Assembly: GCF_031599675.1 (NCBI RefSeq) | Contig: NZ_CP134223.1 | Span: forward strand, 4,712,001 to 4,776,000 | Source: Paenibacillus pedocola | Lineage (GTDB): Bacteria; Bacillota; Bacilli; Paenibacillales; Paenibacillaceae | DNA length: 64,000 nt | Direction: 5' to 3' | Shown: in pieces, positions 33,603 through 42,631 of the stretch | How positions within the stretch are numbered: position 1 is the first letter of the stretch | Layout: every line of letters starts with the position of its first letter | Notes under the pieces: model-generated | Databases searched by the model: none | The model's input: only the letters and a program-made list of their open reading frames with translations | Told to the model about the DNA's origin: nothing | Program-made: the position numbers and the translations under genes

Positions 33603-34037
33603 TTAAAAGGTCTTCAGCTCCAGCTGGTGCTGGACGATCCGGACAATGTCAGCAATATAATCCCCGATGATCGGCAGATTGAGCGCGCCAAGCACCTGCA
33701 GGACATAAATAATGGTCGCCGCAAAAAAAGTAAACCCGAGCGCAATCCCCACCCCGCGGGCCGTTCCCGCCAGAATATTGAGCCAGATTAAACGAAAAGG
33801 GGAGTGCAGCAGCTCCGTATAATCAGCGATCCGCGACTTCTCCATCTGCTGGGCCAGTCCGGTAGTCAGCCGGTAGACGGCATTCAGCTTTTCTTCCTGC
33901 GTAATTTGCGGCTCCTCCTTCGTATCCGGCTGCCTCTCCCTCTCCTGTTCCGAATTGAGGTTTGCCCGCGATGTCTTAATGGATATTCTCCCGTTATAAA
34001 TGGATTTGTTGTGCTCCTGCTCCCTACCCGCCACCAT
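33603..34037 (-). CDS. DUF5665-type membrane protein
   Basis: The start is ATG 34037, after AAGGGGCTATCA, giving 144 residues. The first half is polar and charged (NLNSEQERERQPDTKEE). The second half begins IADYTELLHSPFRLIWLNILAG and has two membrane helices (GVGIALGFTFFAATIIYVL and LNLPIIGDYIADIV), the pattern of the DUF5665 family. Function unknown. It follows the ileS terminator-like stem. Confidence 0.8.
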   Translation of the reverse strand: MVAGREQEHNKSIYNGRISIKTSRANLNSEQERERQPDTKEEPQITQEEKLNAVYRLTTGLAQQMEKSRIADYTELLHSPFRLIWLNILAGTARGVGIALGFTFFAATIIYVLQVLGALNLPIIGDYIADIVRIVQHQLELKTF

Positions 34038-34096
34038 TGATAGCCCCTTCCACGGCATTCTCACCCCGTCCTGCCTGCCCTTTGCCGCAAATAAAA

Positions 34097-34140
34097 AGTC
34101 CGGCCCTGATAGAGAGGATCTCTCCAGGAACACGGACTCG
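34097..34140 (-). terminator. Terminator after ileS
   Basis: AGTCCG, CCTG and AGAGA segments pair with TCTCT, CAGG and CGGACT across a three-base loop, followed by TTTTTATTTG on the minus strand. Confidence 0.75.
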
Positions 34141-34336
34141 TTATTGTACGCGAAAGATAAAGATGTTCTGCCCGGTATCTCTATCATCTCGCAGTAACGG
34201 CATCCTGCAAGCGGCACGGGGTACCGCTCACTAAGGGAAAGCACACGCCCTTGGTTCAGGGCTGCCTGGACGTTTCTTCTTATGCCGCTAGTATATGCCA
34301 TTTAGGGACGGGTAATGCACAGCCGCCGCTTAAGGC

Positions 34337-37300
34337 TTACGCTCCGATAAAGATCCCGATGGATCTGCCGCCGGCATCCACGGTTTCAAAGCTGTGATCG
34401 CCGTCAAAATCAACCGTAGTCACCAGGACATTCTCACGCAGCACATGCTCAAATGCGGTGACGGCTGCTTTCAGCTCGTCGTCCAGCTGCAGTGAAAGGG
34501 CGATCCGTTTTTCAATCGCCAGATCCTGACGTTTGCGGGTATCCTGCACGGCACGGATGATTTCACGCACCCAGCCCTCTTGCTCAAGTTCCGGCGTGAT
34601 CTCGGTATTCAGCGCCACGGTCAGACCATACCCCGAGGCGGCAGCAAATCCGGCTTTTGCCTGCTTCTCAACCAGCAGCTCTTCGGCAGTAATCTGCAGC
34701 TCTTCGCCTTCCGGTGATACAATCGCTACGATGCCTTCACTCACAGCTTTGCGGGTGGCTTCGCTGTCCATACCTTTCAGGAAGCCCTGCAGGAAGCCGA
34801 CGTTTTTACCGTATTTCTTACCTGCTACCTTGAGGTTCAGCTTCAGGGTGAAGTCTACAAAGCCGCTGTCGCTGTTCTCAAGGACAATATGCTTAACGTT
34901 GATCTCATCCTTGATGATCTCCTCATAGTCTGCAATATCCAAATTGCGGTCCAGGGAAACAATCAGTTCAGACAATGGCTGACGGTTCTTGATGCCGGTC
35001 TCGTTGCGCACGTTACGGGCTAGCTCCACAATCCCTCTGGCACTTTCCATATCGCGTTCCAGCTCAAGGTCGATCAGGTTTTCATCAGCCTTAGGATAAT
35101 CCGCCAGATGCACACTTTCCCCGCCGCCCAGGTTCGTGAAGATGTCCTCGGACAGCATTGGTGTGAACGGAGCCATCAGTGTAGCTGTAGTAAGCAGCAC
35201 ATGCGTCAGTGTCCGGTAAGCATCCAGCTTTTCTTCGCCAAGACCGCTGCCCCAGAACCGGTCACGGGAACGCCGGATGTACCAGTTGCTCAGCTCATCC
35301 ACAAAGTTCTCGATCGCTTTGGACGTATTGACGAAGTCATTGACGGCAAGGCCCTTATCCACCAGCAGAATCAGGCTGTTCAGGCGGGAGAGAATCCAGC
35401 GGTCCAGCTTATGCTCCGAGACCTTGAACGGATGATCCGCAGGATCATAGCCGTCAATGCCGGCGTACAGCGTCAAGAATGCATGGGTATTAACCAGTGT
35501 ATCTACGACCTTGGATTTGGTCTCGCCGACCAGACCGCGTGAGAAGCGTTTGTTATTCCATGGCGCACTGTCGGACAGGATCGCCCAACGGAAGGCGTCG
35601 GTGCCGTATTCGTTCATGATTTCCCAAGGGTCAATTACATTGCCTTTGGATTTGGACATTTTTTGGCCGTTCTCATCGAAGATATGGCCGTGGGCGATAA
35701 CGGCTTTGTAAGGCGCCTTGCCCTTGAACAGTGTCGATACCGCAAGCAGGCTGTAGAACCAGCCGCGTGTCTGGTCGATTCCTTCGCAGATCATATCCGC
35801 CGGATACTGATCCTCGAAGGTATCATTGTTTTCGAACGGATAGTGGCTCTGTGCAAACGGCATCGAGCCGCTGTCGAACCAGACGTCGATGACTTCCGGT
35901 GTGCGCACCATCACTCCGCCTTCGCTGAACGGGCTGCGCAGTTTGATATTATCCACATACGGCTTATGCAGCTCGATGTCCTCTGCAACTTCGCCGATGG
36001 CCATCGAACGCAGCTCAGCGATGCTGTGCGGTGCGAATTCCTTGCCGGTGTCCTGGCAGACCCACACGTTCAGCGGTGTGCCCCAGTAGCGGTTACGGCT
36101 GATATTCCAGTCTACCAGTTCTTCCAGGAACTTGCCGAAGCGACCTTCACGCACGTGATCCGGGTACCAGTCCACGGTGTTATTGTTAGCGATCAGCTGA
36201 TCTTTGATTGCTGTCGTCTGGATGAACCAGCTGTCTGTTGCATAATAGAGCAGCGGTGTATCGCAGCGCCAGCAGAACGGATAGCTGTGCTCGTATTTCT
36301 CTTTATTGTAGAGCAGTCCTTTTTCGGACAGCACCTTGATGATATCCAGATCAACATCTTTGACGAACCGTCCGGCAAAATCGCTAACCACACCGGTGTA
36401 TTTACCGGAAGTATCCACGACATTGACAAAGCTGATGCCGTTCTCACGGCAGCTCTTATAGTCATCTTCACCATGCGCCGGAGCCATGTGCACGATCCCG
36501 GTACCGCTGGAATCAGTAACAAAGGACGCCCCTACGATTACATTGTGCTTCTCAGCCTGGATATAATTGAACGGCGGAGTGTAGCTCTGGCCGATAAAAT
36601 CGGCACCTGTGTGGGTAGAAAGGATAGTGTAGTCGCCTTTCAGCACTTCTTCCACCAGGTTCTTAGCTAAGATATATACGCCGTCTTCCTGCTGGGCACG
36701 CACATATTCCATCTCCGGGTTCATGGCCAGCGCCATATGCGCCGGAAGCGTCCAAGGTGTGGTCGTCCAGGCAAGTACATAGTCTCCGCTGCCTTCCAGC
36801 TTGAACTTAGCTGTAGCACTCAGGTCTTTAACTGTCTTATAGCCCTGCGCCACTTCATGGGAGCTCAGCGTCGTCTGGCAGCTAGGGCAATAAGGGCTCA
36901 CACGGTGTCCGCGGTACATCAGGCCTTTCTCGTGCACTGTAGCCAGGATGTTCCAAACGCTCTCGATGTAGGTATTGTCCAGTGTTACATAAGGATTATC
37001 CAGATCAGTCCAGTAGCCGATCGCCTCCGTGAACTCACGCCACTGCTTCTCGTAGCCGAATACACTTTCCTTACATTCCTTGATGAATTTCTCTACACCG
37101 TATTCTTCGATATCCTGCTTGCCGGAAATGCCAAGCTTCTTCTGCACGCCGAGTTCAACCGGCAGGCCGTGGGTATCCCAGCCAGCCTTGCGCACAACGC
37201 GGAAGCCCTTCATCGTCTGGTAGCGGCCGATAAAGTCCTTGATGACCCGGCCCAGCACGTGCCCGATATGTGGCACGCCGTTCGCCGTCGGAGGTCCTTC

Positions 37301-37429
37301 ATAGAACACATAGTTCGGGCGTCCCGCACGGTTCTCCATGGATCTGCGGAACGTATTTTCGTCGCTCCATTTCTTTAATATGCGGACATCTCTGGCCCGC
37401 GCCTTTTCTTTGACATCTACCTTTTGCAT
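34337..37429 (-). CDS. ileS: Isoleucine-tRNA ligase, type 2 (eukaryote-like)
   Basis: ATG 37429 follows GAAAGGATTGA; 1030 residues. The class I signatures are PHIGH at 53-57 and KMSKS near 590. The GPPTANGVPHIGH form, the length over 1000 residues and the lack of the C-terminal zinc-cysteine knuckle of type 1 place it with IleRS2 enzymes, which are naturally resistant to mupirocin. The editing CP1 domain lies at about 200-400. A T-box leader controls it, but a 714-bp repeat element separates the T-box terminator from the start codon. Confidence 0.95.
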   Translation of the reverse strand: MQKVDVKEKARARDVRILKKWSDENTFRRSMENRAGRPNYVFYEGPPTANGVPHIGHVLGRVIKDFIGRYQTMKGFRVVRKAGWDTHGLPVELGVQKKLGISGKQDIEEYGVEKFIKECKESVFGYEKQWREFTEAIGYWTDLDNPYVTLDNTYIESVWNILATVHEKGLMYRGHRVSPYCPSCQTTLSSHEVAQGYKTVKDLSATAKFKLEGSGDYVLAWTTTPWTLPAHMALAMNPEMEYVRAQQEDGVYILAKNLVEEVLKGDYTILSTHTGADFIGQSYTPPFNYIQAEKHNVIVGASFVTDSSGTGIVHMAPAHGEDDYKSCRENGISFVNVVDTSGKYTGVVSDFAGRFVKDVDLDIIKVLSEKGLLYNKEKYEHSYPFCWRCDTPLLYYATDSWFIQTTAIKDQLIANNNTVDWYPDHVREGRFGKFLEELVDWNISRNRYWGTPLNVWVCQDTGKEFAPHSIAELRSMAIGEVAEDIELHKPYVDNIKLRSPFSEGGVMVRTPEVIDVWFDSGSMPFAQSHYPFENNDTFEDQYPADMICEGIDQTRGWFYSLLAVSTLFKGKAPYKAVIAHGHIFDENGQKMSKSKGNVIDPWEIMNEYGTDAFRWAILSDSAPWNNKRFSRGLVGETKSKVVDTLVNTHAFLTLYAGIDGYDPADHPFKVSEHKLDRWILSRLNSLILLVDKGLAVNDFVNTSKAIENFVDELSNWYIRRSRDRFWGSGLGEEKLDAYRTLTHVLLTTATLMAPFTPMLSEDIFTNLGGGESVHLADYPKADENLIDLELERDMESARGIVELARNVRNETGIKNRQPLSELIVSLDRNLDIADYEEIIKDEINVKHIVLENSDSGFVDFTLKLNLKVAGKKYGKNVGFLQGFLKGMDSEATRKAVSEGIVAIVSPEGEELQITAEELLVEKQAKAGFAAASGYGLTVALNTEITPELEQEGWVREIIRAVQDTRKRQDLAIEKRIALSLQLDDELKAAVTAFEHVLRENVLVTTVDFDGDHSFETVDAGGRSIGIFIGA

Positions 37430-37470
37430 GAGGGTCAATCCTTTCGTGGGTTTAGTCTTTAAACCATTTC

Positions 37471-38184
37471 GATCCCCCTAAATCCCCCTTAGCCAAGGGG
37501 GACCCCGAGGGCTCCGCCCTCTGGACACCCGGAATATTGGCTAATTCCGGGACAGAGGCGGTGTGATTGGTGGTTTGGGTTGTAGTCCCCGCTTGTCGCC
37601 GCAAGCGGCCCGCTCTACCTCAGGCACGCTGGTCGCGAAGCCGCCGCCGGCCCGTAGCTCTTGGGGCACCCGCCCCGCGATCCCGTAGGGCAGCGCTGGG
37701 CGGGTCGCCAGCGGCGGCGGGCGAAGCCGCCGCAGGTCCGTTGCTCTTGGGGCACCCGCCCCGCGATCCCGTTAGGGCAGTGCTGGGCGGGTCGCCTCGG
37801 CGGCGGGGCGAAGCCGCCGCCGGCCTGTAGCTCTTGGGGCACCCGCCCCGCGATCCCGTTAGGGCAGCGCTGGGCGGGTCGCCTCGGCGGCGGGGCGCAG
37901 CCGCCGCAGGCCTGTAGCTCTTGGGGCACCCGCCCCGCGATCCCGTAGGGCAGCGCTGGGCGGGTCGCCCTGCTTTTGCCGCCGTTAGTCTTTCGCCTTT
38001 GGCTCTTGCCTTAAGGCAAGGCCCCGCAGGCGTTCCCGCCAGGGGAGCCTAAGAAGGGCCGCTCCCCCCGCCGAAGTAATCCCTCCCGTCCGCTGCCGCC
38101 GCTCTCTGCTTGGAGCCCTTGTTGCGGGTGTCCAGAGGGCGGCGAGCCCTTGGGGTCCCCCTTGGAAGGGGGATTTAGGGGGAT
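37471..38184. repeat. 714-bp GC-rich element with 60-bp inverted ends
   Basis: The ends 37471-37531 and 38125-38184 are imperfect inverted copies that begin GATCCCCCTAAATCCCCC and continue to CTCTGGACACCCG. Each end itself contains hairpins (CCCCCTT-AGCC-AAGGGGG). Inside are 87-bp tandem units. No transposase gene is present and frames inside look like repeat artefacts. It begins about 10 bases after the T-box terminator stem. It is best described as a non-autonomous repeat element, or as a large structured leader RNA. Confidence 0.8.
37620..37970. repeat. 87-bp tandem repeats, three full units and part of a fourth
   Basis: CTCTTGGGGCACCCGCCCCG starts at 37658, 37744, 37831 and 37918, that is every 86-87 bases. 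Each unit carries two palindromic parts: GGCACCCGCCC with GGGCGGGTCGCC, and GGCGGC with GCCGCC. The composition is far more GC-rich than the flanking genes. Confidence 0.9.
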
Positions 38185-38194
38185 AAGACGCAAA

Positions 38195-38512
38195 CGAGCG
38201 CCACCCCGCCCCCAAAGGGGCGAGACGACGCTCGCGATACCACCCTAATTCTGCGCTTCACGCACATCCTTAAGGGGAGTGTATTCAGCACAATCTCAGT
38301 TCCGCACATAATTGTACTGTACGGGTCCGGGGTAACGTCCGGCAGACGGCTGCACCTACGCACGAATACATCGCTTCAGCTTAGCTTCTAGGGGAAGATC
38401 TTCCGGCAAGGCGTGAACAATCGGCTCGCAGCAACCGCCGACTCTCTGGAGAACAATACCTTATCGTACTTTGTCCCGTCATCGAATAATTATGAACATG
38501 ACACAGATATGT
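38195..38512 (-). promoter_or_regulatory. T-box riboswitch leader of ileS
   Basis: Read on the minus strand, stem I contains the AGAGAGTCGG and TGCGAGCCGA elements, an ATC (Ile) codon in GGAAGATCTTCC is the likely specifier, and the T-box TTAGGGTGGTATCGCG is at 38233-38248. The terminator stem follows at 38196-38233. Uncharged tRNA-Ile should favour the antiterminator and let ileS be transcribed. Confidence 0.9.
38196..38233 (-). terminator. T-box-controlled terminator
   Basis: GAGCG-TCG-TCTCGCCCC pairs with GGGGCGGGGTGGCGCTC around TTTG. The T tract after it is short and interrupted (GTTTGCGTCTT). Confidence 0.75.
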
Positions 38513-38516
38513 TCTA

Positions 38517-38545
38517 GTTATAGACGTTTTAAGAAAAAATGTCAA
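38517..38545 (-). promoter_or_regulatory. SigA promoter of the ileS leader
   Basis: TTGACA (38540-38545), 17 bases, TATAAC (38517-38522) on the minus strand, just upstream of the T-box stem I. Confidence 0.85.
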
Positions 38546-38661
38546 CACCCTCAGCACCGCAGGCAACGGGCTTATTCATCCGTTAGCAGCTTGCCCACTC
38601 CGGCTTGCTGCTATACCGTCTCCCTTGCCTGAGCGAATCCAGTCCCGACTGAAGCACAAAA

Positions 38662-39147
38662 TCAGAGCAGATTCTCGCTGGTTTCGCGGCTTTCGAGCGC
38701 GTTCCAGTCATCCTGGGAGAGCAGCTCCAGCTGCGCTTCTACTAGTGTACGGAAGCGGGTACGGTAGATGGAGGCCTGCTTACGCAGCTCTTCCGTCTCA
38801 ATCGCTACCTTGCGGGATTTGGACAACGCTTCATTGATAATGCGGTCGGCGTTCTTTTCTGCTTCTTTAATGATTAGCTGTGATTCTTTCTTGGAATTGT
38901 TCTTCACATCATCAGCCGCTTCCTGAGCGACAAGGATAGTCTTCGATAAACTTTCCTCGATATTCACAAAATGGTCGAGACGCTCTTGAATGGTCAGAAG
39001 CTGATTATGCAGCTCTTTGTTCTCACGAATGACGCTTTCATAATCCTTGATTACCTGATCAAGAAATTCATTGACCTCGTCCTCATCATAACCACGGATT
39101 CTCCGGGAGAACTCCTTGTTATGTATATCGAGCGGCGTTAATGGCAT
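38662..39147 (-). CDS. divIVA: Cell-division initiation / pole-marking protein DivIVA
   Basis: ATG 39147 follows CTAGGAGGTGCACAGC; 161 residues. The membrane-binding N-terminal domain has PLTPLDIHNKEFSRRIRGYDEDEVNEFL; the rest is a long coiled coil (about 30-150). DivIVA marks curved membrane at poles and septa, and guides MinJ/MinCD and, in sporulation, the chromosome anchor RacA. A terminator-like stem lies upstream, so it is probably transcribed on its own. Confidence 0.95.
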   Translation of the reverse strand: MPLTPLDIHNKEFSRRIRGYDEDEVNEFLDQVIKDYESVIRENKELHNQLLTIQERLDHFVNIEESLSKTILVAQEAADDVKNNSKKESQLIIKEAEKNADRIINEALSKSRKVAIETEELRKQASIYRTRFRTLVEAQLELLSQDDWNALESRETSENLL

Positions 39148-39290
39148 GCTGTGCACCTCCTAGAAATTTCGGACCTTTTATGTCCCTGAACTATGAATCA
39201 TAGGGTGTCCCGGCAGACATAGAAGAAAGACTGTACTGTAAAAAGAATCGGATGCATCGTCCCATCTGACGGAGGCAACCGGTTCTTCGA

Positions 39291-39325
39291 GAAAATAAGG
39301 ATGGTATCTGATCTATGCATCCTTA
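39291..39325 (-). terminator. Terminator after ylmH
   Basis: On the minus strand TAAGGAT pairs with ATCCTTA across a 16-base loop, followed by TTTTC. The rest of the 330-base gap between ylmH and divIVA shows nothing else I can support except a CTATGATTCATAG palindrome at 39189-39201. Confidence 0.6.
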
Positions 39326-39477
39326 CATTTTCAATGATAAGGCGCAAGTTGGAATTCATCTTGAATTGCCGCTTCAGGAACCGCCCCTTCTAAGAGTATC
39401 GGCGCCCGGCTTTCAAAATGTTTGCTTCCCTAGAGATAATCAATTTCGACAAGCACTTGCAGATTCCTGCTAGGGAT

Positions 39478-40260
39478 TCACACAAATTTACCGATCCGGA
39501 CCCGGTACCGGCCTTTTTTCGTCAGGCTGCCAATCTCCAGAACCTTGAACCGGCCAAAACCCTGGATGGATACCATGTCCCCATCCTTGAGTCCGCAGGA
39601 AGGGTCCTCCTCTACTTTCCAGTTCACCCGGACGCGTCCGGCTTTGATCGGAATCAATATTTTGCTCCGGCTGAGCCGGGTAACATCTGCAGCAATACCA
39701 TCAAGCCGCAGGGAAGCAACCGTTAATTCCATCGTCTCAAGCTTAACCTCACTGCTGCGTAAGCCGGATAACGGCAAAAGCTCCGTACGGACATTAATCC
39801 GGTGCACTCCCGTCAGATTCATCGCCAGATAATCTGCGATATCTGCCGCCACGACAACATGACACCCATCCTCAAGCACATGAATATCGCCGATTTTCCC
39901 TCTTTTGATACCTAGTCCAAGGATAGCACCCATATAATCGCCATGCTCCAGAGAGAGGAATTTCTGCTCCCCGGAGGAAATTGCGAGAACCTTAAGCTCC
40001 ATGTCTTCGTCTGATAGATCCCGGTAATCGGGAGCCACCAGTGCACGTTTCCGCTCGGCACTTTCAGAACCGCCCTCCCATCGTACTTCAACATCGGGAT
40101 GGCGGTTCACAAGACTCTGCAGAATATATCCTTGGCGCGGATCAAGAAATTCGGTCAGCTTAGTCTCATGATATTCTCCTGCATGGGTGACCCATTCCCA
40201 GGCCTTGTCCACAAATTGCCGTTCGTCAGGATGAAAATGCCCGTAAATTTCATTCTTCAT
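39478..40260 (-). CDS. ylmH: YlmH, S4-domain RNA-binding protein
   Basis: 260 residues: an N-terminal YlmH-specific region (IYGHFHPDERQFVDKAW, ILGLGIKRGKIGDI) and a C-terminal S4 domain at about 185-250 (VASLRLDGIAADVTRLSRSKILIPIKAGRVRVNWK). YlmH binds stalled large ribosomal subunits and can act in rescue of peptidyl-tRNA in Bacillus. It follows ylmG with a four-base gap. Its presence between ylmG and divIVA is conserved in Firmicutes. Confidence 0.93.
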   Translation of the reverse strand: MKNEIYGHFHPDERQFVDKAWEWVTHAGEYHETKLTEFLDPRQGYILQSLVNRHPDVEVRWEGGSESAERKRALVAPDYRDLSDEDMELKVLAISSGEQKFLSLEHGDYMGAILGLGIKRGKIGDIHVLEDGCHVVVAADIADYLAMNLTGVHRINVRTELLPLSGLRSSEVKLETMELTVASLRLDGIAADVTRLSRSKILIPIKAGRVRVNWKVEEDPSCGLKDGDMVSIQGFGRFKVLEIGSLTKKGRYRVRIGKFV

Positions 40261-40264
40261 CTTC

Positions 40265-40534
40265 TTAGCCGAATATCAGGGCCACAATGGAATGAAGCCC
40301 GCCGACAGCAAAGCGCAGCACGATAATCGCAATGATTGGGGAAATGTCTATCGTGCCAAAAAGCGGGGGAATAATCCTCCGGAACGGGCTAAGGTACGGC
40401 TCCACAAGCTTGCCGAGCAGCTCACCAATAAAGTTCTCGCGCAGATTAGGTAACCAGGACATGAGAATGTATATAAGAATCATGTAATAGTAAATCTGAA
40501 ATAGGATGTTGATAATAGAAGATACTTCGTTCAA
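40265..40534 (-). CDS. ylmG: YlmG, YggT-family membrane protein
   Basis: The start is TTG 40534, eight bases after GAGGTGA; 89 residues. It has two membrane segments (IINILFQIYYYMILIYILM and IIAIIVLRFAVGGLHSIVAL) joined by the conserved SPFRRIIPP loop of the YggT family. The family affects septum placement and nucleoid distribution, but its molecular role is unclear. Confidence 0.93.
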   Translation of the reverse strand: MNEVSSIINILFQIYYYMILIYILMSWLPNLRENFIGELLGKLVEPYLSPFRRIIPPLFGTIDISPIIAIIVLRFAVGGLHSIVALIFG

Positions 40535-40541
40535 AACCTGT

Positions 40542-40985
40542 TCACCTCATTCTGTTGTAATCTTGATCGTCACCAAGGATTTCTGTAATGGAGCCTTGAA
40601 TTTCAACTGTATCCGGTGTGCACATAAATATATTGCCCCCAATCTTGGAGATTCCTCCACCCAGGGCATAAACAGTTCCACTGAGAAAATCAATAATCCG
40701 CATCGCCTGGTCGTTGCGCACACGCTGCAGATTAATGACGACCGTGCGGTGCGAGCGAAGGTGGTCAGCGATTTCCTGAGCCTCCTCGTAGGAACGGGGT
40801 TCATACAGTACAACCTTCACATTTTTTTGCGAATGGATACTGACGACGTTGGCCCGCTGATTTTTGCGGGTTTCTACAGGGGCAGGCTCATATTCATCCT
40901 CATCACGGGAGATTTGCTCCCGCTCCACAACTTCCTCTTCCTCCTGCAAGCCCAAAAAACTCATAAACCGGTTCATCACGCCCAT
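40542..40985 (-). CDS. sepF: SepF, septum-forming FtsZ partner
   Basis: ATG 40985 overlaps the ylmE stop in TGATG and lies six bases after GAGGAGGG; 147 residues. The N-terminal amphipathic helix (MNRFMSFLGL) binds membrane, a charged linker follows, and the C-terminal ring-forming domain has VVLYEPRSYEEAQEIADHL and DRNRAVVIN-like FtsZ-binding features. SepF tethers FtsZ beside FtsA. Confidence 0.94.
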   Translation of the reverse strand: MGVMNRFMSFLGLQEEEEVVEREQISRDEDEYEPAPVETRKNQRANVVSIHSQKNVKVVLYEPRSYEEAQEIADHLRSHRTVVINLQRVRNDQAMRIIDFLSGTVYALGGGISKIGGNIFMCTPDTVEIQGSITEILGDDQDYNRMR

Positions 40986-41683
40986 CAAGCTCCCTCCTCG
41001 TGACCTACTAATACCGTCCCCAGGCGCACCTGGGTGGCTCCTTCCTGTATCGCCACTTCAAAATCATTCGACATTCCCATCGACAGCTCTTGTATAGGCT
41101 CAGGTGTCAAAGCTAGCAGATTCAGCTCATCACGCAGCTCGCGCAGTCCGCGGAATACCGGACGGGTAAGCTCCGGATCGCCTTCATGAGGCGCCATCGT
41201 CATCAGTCCGATTACTTTTACCCGGTGCAGAGAAGCGATTTCCCGCAGAAATCCCGGCACCGCTTCAGGCGGCAAACCAAACTTCGTATCTTCTCCCGAA
41301 ATGTTCACCTGGAGGAAGACCTTCACGGTAATTCCCGCGGCATCGGCCTTTTTGTGCAGTTCCTTTGCCAATGATAACCGGTCTAAAGAGTGTATATATT
41401 CAAATTTGCCGATAACGTCCTTAACCTTATTGGTCTGCAAATGGCCGATAAAATGCCATGTACCCTTGTCTCCCAGCGCTTTCCACTTATGCTCGGCATC
41501 CTGCCAGCGGCTCTCGGCAATGTCCTCTAAACCTGCCTCCAGCACAGCAGCCACCGTCTTCAGCGATACATATTTCGTCACTGCGATAACCTTGACGTCA
41601 CTTACATCCCGGCCGCTTGCCGCGCAGGCACGTGCTACACGTCCCTCTACATCGGCGATTCTGTCCTGCAGTGTCAAAACCAA
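40985..41683 (-). CDS. ylmE: YlmE, PLP-homeostasis protein (YggS family)
   Basis: Start TTG 41683, seven bases after AAAGGAGAG; 232 residues. The PLP lysine is in VIAVTKYVS, and GEDTKFG and SMGMSNDFEVAIQEGATQVRLGT are family marks. The protein binds pyridoxal phosphate and balances B6 vitamers; it is not a racemase. It is coupled to sepF. Confidence 0.94.
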   Translation of the reverse strand: MVLTLQDRIADVEGRVARACAASGRDVSDVKVIAVTKYVSLKTVAAVLEAGLEDIAESRWQDAEHKWKALGDKGTWHFIGHLQTNKVKDVIGKFEYIHSLDRLSLAKELHKKADAAGITVKVFLQVNISGEDTKFGLPPEAVPGFLREIASLHRVKVIGLMTMAPHEGDPELTRPVFRGLRELRDELNLLALTPEPIQELSMGMSNDFEVAIQEGATQVRLGTVLVGHEEGA

Positions 41684-41686
41684 CGT

Positions 41687-42541
41687 TCAACTCTCCTTTA
41701 TTCCGATCCAGCTCGTCATTCTCCCTGTAATCCCCTGTTCCTTCCGGTAAGAAAAGAACAGATTTGTGTTACAGCTTGTACACCAAGTTGTACATTCGAT
41801 ATGAGTCGGCAAAATTCCTGCTTTAATCATAATGCGTTGATTCAATTCTTTCAAGTTCAGCATACTTTTGCTGTCATCAGATAGCGATTTGCTGTATAAG
41901 TCCTGCTCTGTCCCGGAGGAAGCGGTGAGAGCCAATGTTTCTTCTAGCTGAAGAACATGTTTCATTACATAATCATCGACCTCGTAGCAGCATTCTCCAA
42001 TAGAAGGCCCTATGGCAGCTACAATATGCTGCGGCTTACTTCCGAAAACCTCCGCCATTTTACTGACCATGGCCCCGGCAATTTCCGCTACGGTCCCTTT
42101 CCATCCCGCATGGGCCAATCCTGCTACACGCTCCACCGGATCATAAAAGTACAGCGGTACACAATCTGCATAAAAAGAAGTAAGCAGCACTCCCGGCACA
42201 TTGGTCAGCAGCCCATCTGTCGACTGAAAGGCCGAAGCTCTTGTCCGGCTGCCGCGTCCGCGGTCTGCCTCTGTCACTACCGCTATATGTTTACCGTGGG
42301 TCTGCTCCCCGCAGGTCCAGGCATCCAAACTAAACCCCAGACTCTCTGCAAGCTTTTCCCGGTTGCTGAGCACATCCTCCGGATTATCGCCGACATGAAA
42401 GGCACAGTTGAAGCTGTCATAAGGCGGCTTGCCGGCTCCGCCCTGTCTTCCTGTGAAGCCGGCGGTTATCTCTCTATACCCGCGCCACGGCTCCAGCTCC
42501 AGCAGCACAGGCATCCCCTGTTTTTGCACAAATGGTTCCAT
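41687..42541 (-). CDS. pgeF: Peptidoglycan editing factor PgeF (YlmD, laccase-domain)
   Basis: ATG 42541 follows GCGGAGGTGAGAGA; 284 residues. It has the copper-oxidase-like/adenosine-deaminase family ligands: the first His in CGEQTHG, a Cys in YADCVPLYFYD, and HAGWKGTVAEIAG. PgeF removes wrongly added L-Ser from UDP-MurNAc in Escherichia coli; other family members act on purine nucleosides. It lies three bases before ylmE. Confidence 0.92.
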   Translation of the reverse strand: MEPFVQKQGMPVLLELEPWRGYREITAGFTGRQGGAGKPPYDSFNCAFHVGDNPEDVLSNREKLAESLGFSLDAWTCGEQTHGKHIAVVTEADRGRGSRTRASAFQSTDGLLTNVPGVLLTSFYADCVPLYFYDPVERVAGLAHAGWKGTVAEIAGAMVSKMAEVFGSKPQHIVAAIGPSIGECCYEVDDYVMKHVLQLEETLALTASSGTEQDLYSKSLSDDSKSMLNLKELNQRIMIKAGILPTHIECTTWCTSCNTNLFFSYRKEQGITGRMTSWIGIKES

Positions 42542-42575
42542 TCTCTCACCTCCGCTTAAGTGTACCACAAGATTT

Positions 42576-42631
42576 CCCCACAAAGTGGTGTTAGGACTAC
42601 GAAGCCTATTCAAGTACTTTGCGGGGACCCC
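42576..42631. repeat. 56-bp intergenic repeat, copy A
   Basis: Starts CCCCACAAAGTGGTG and ends CTTTGCGGGGACCCC. It is upstream of pgeF and is one of three related copies in 290 bases. Confidence 0.8.

Noticed and set aside
34038..34301. N-terminal extension of the DUF5665 protein
   Set aside because: The extra 88 codons read through the ileS terminator stem and lack a start signal; ATG 34037 has AAGGGG upstream.
35663..36670. 335-codon open frame on the plus strand
   Set aside because: Antisense of ileS; no ribosome-binding site and no domain pattern.
37567..37948. Three open frames of 87-104 codons on both strands
   Set aside because: They come from translation of the GC-rich 87-bp tandem units, show repetitive Pro/Arg/Gly composition and lack start signals.
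37620..37970. CRISPR-like spacing of repeats
   Set aside because: The 87-bp units are contiguous tandem copies with near-identical interiors; there are no unique spacers and no cas genes.
38480..38520. Possible LexA box near the ileS promoter (GAACAT and ATGTTC)
   Set aside because: The half-sites are 9 bases apart rather than 4 and the context is the T-box leader.
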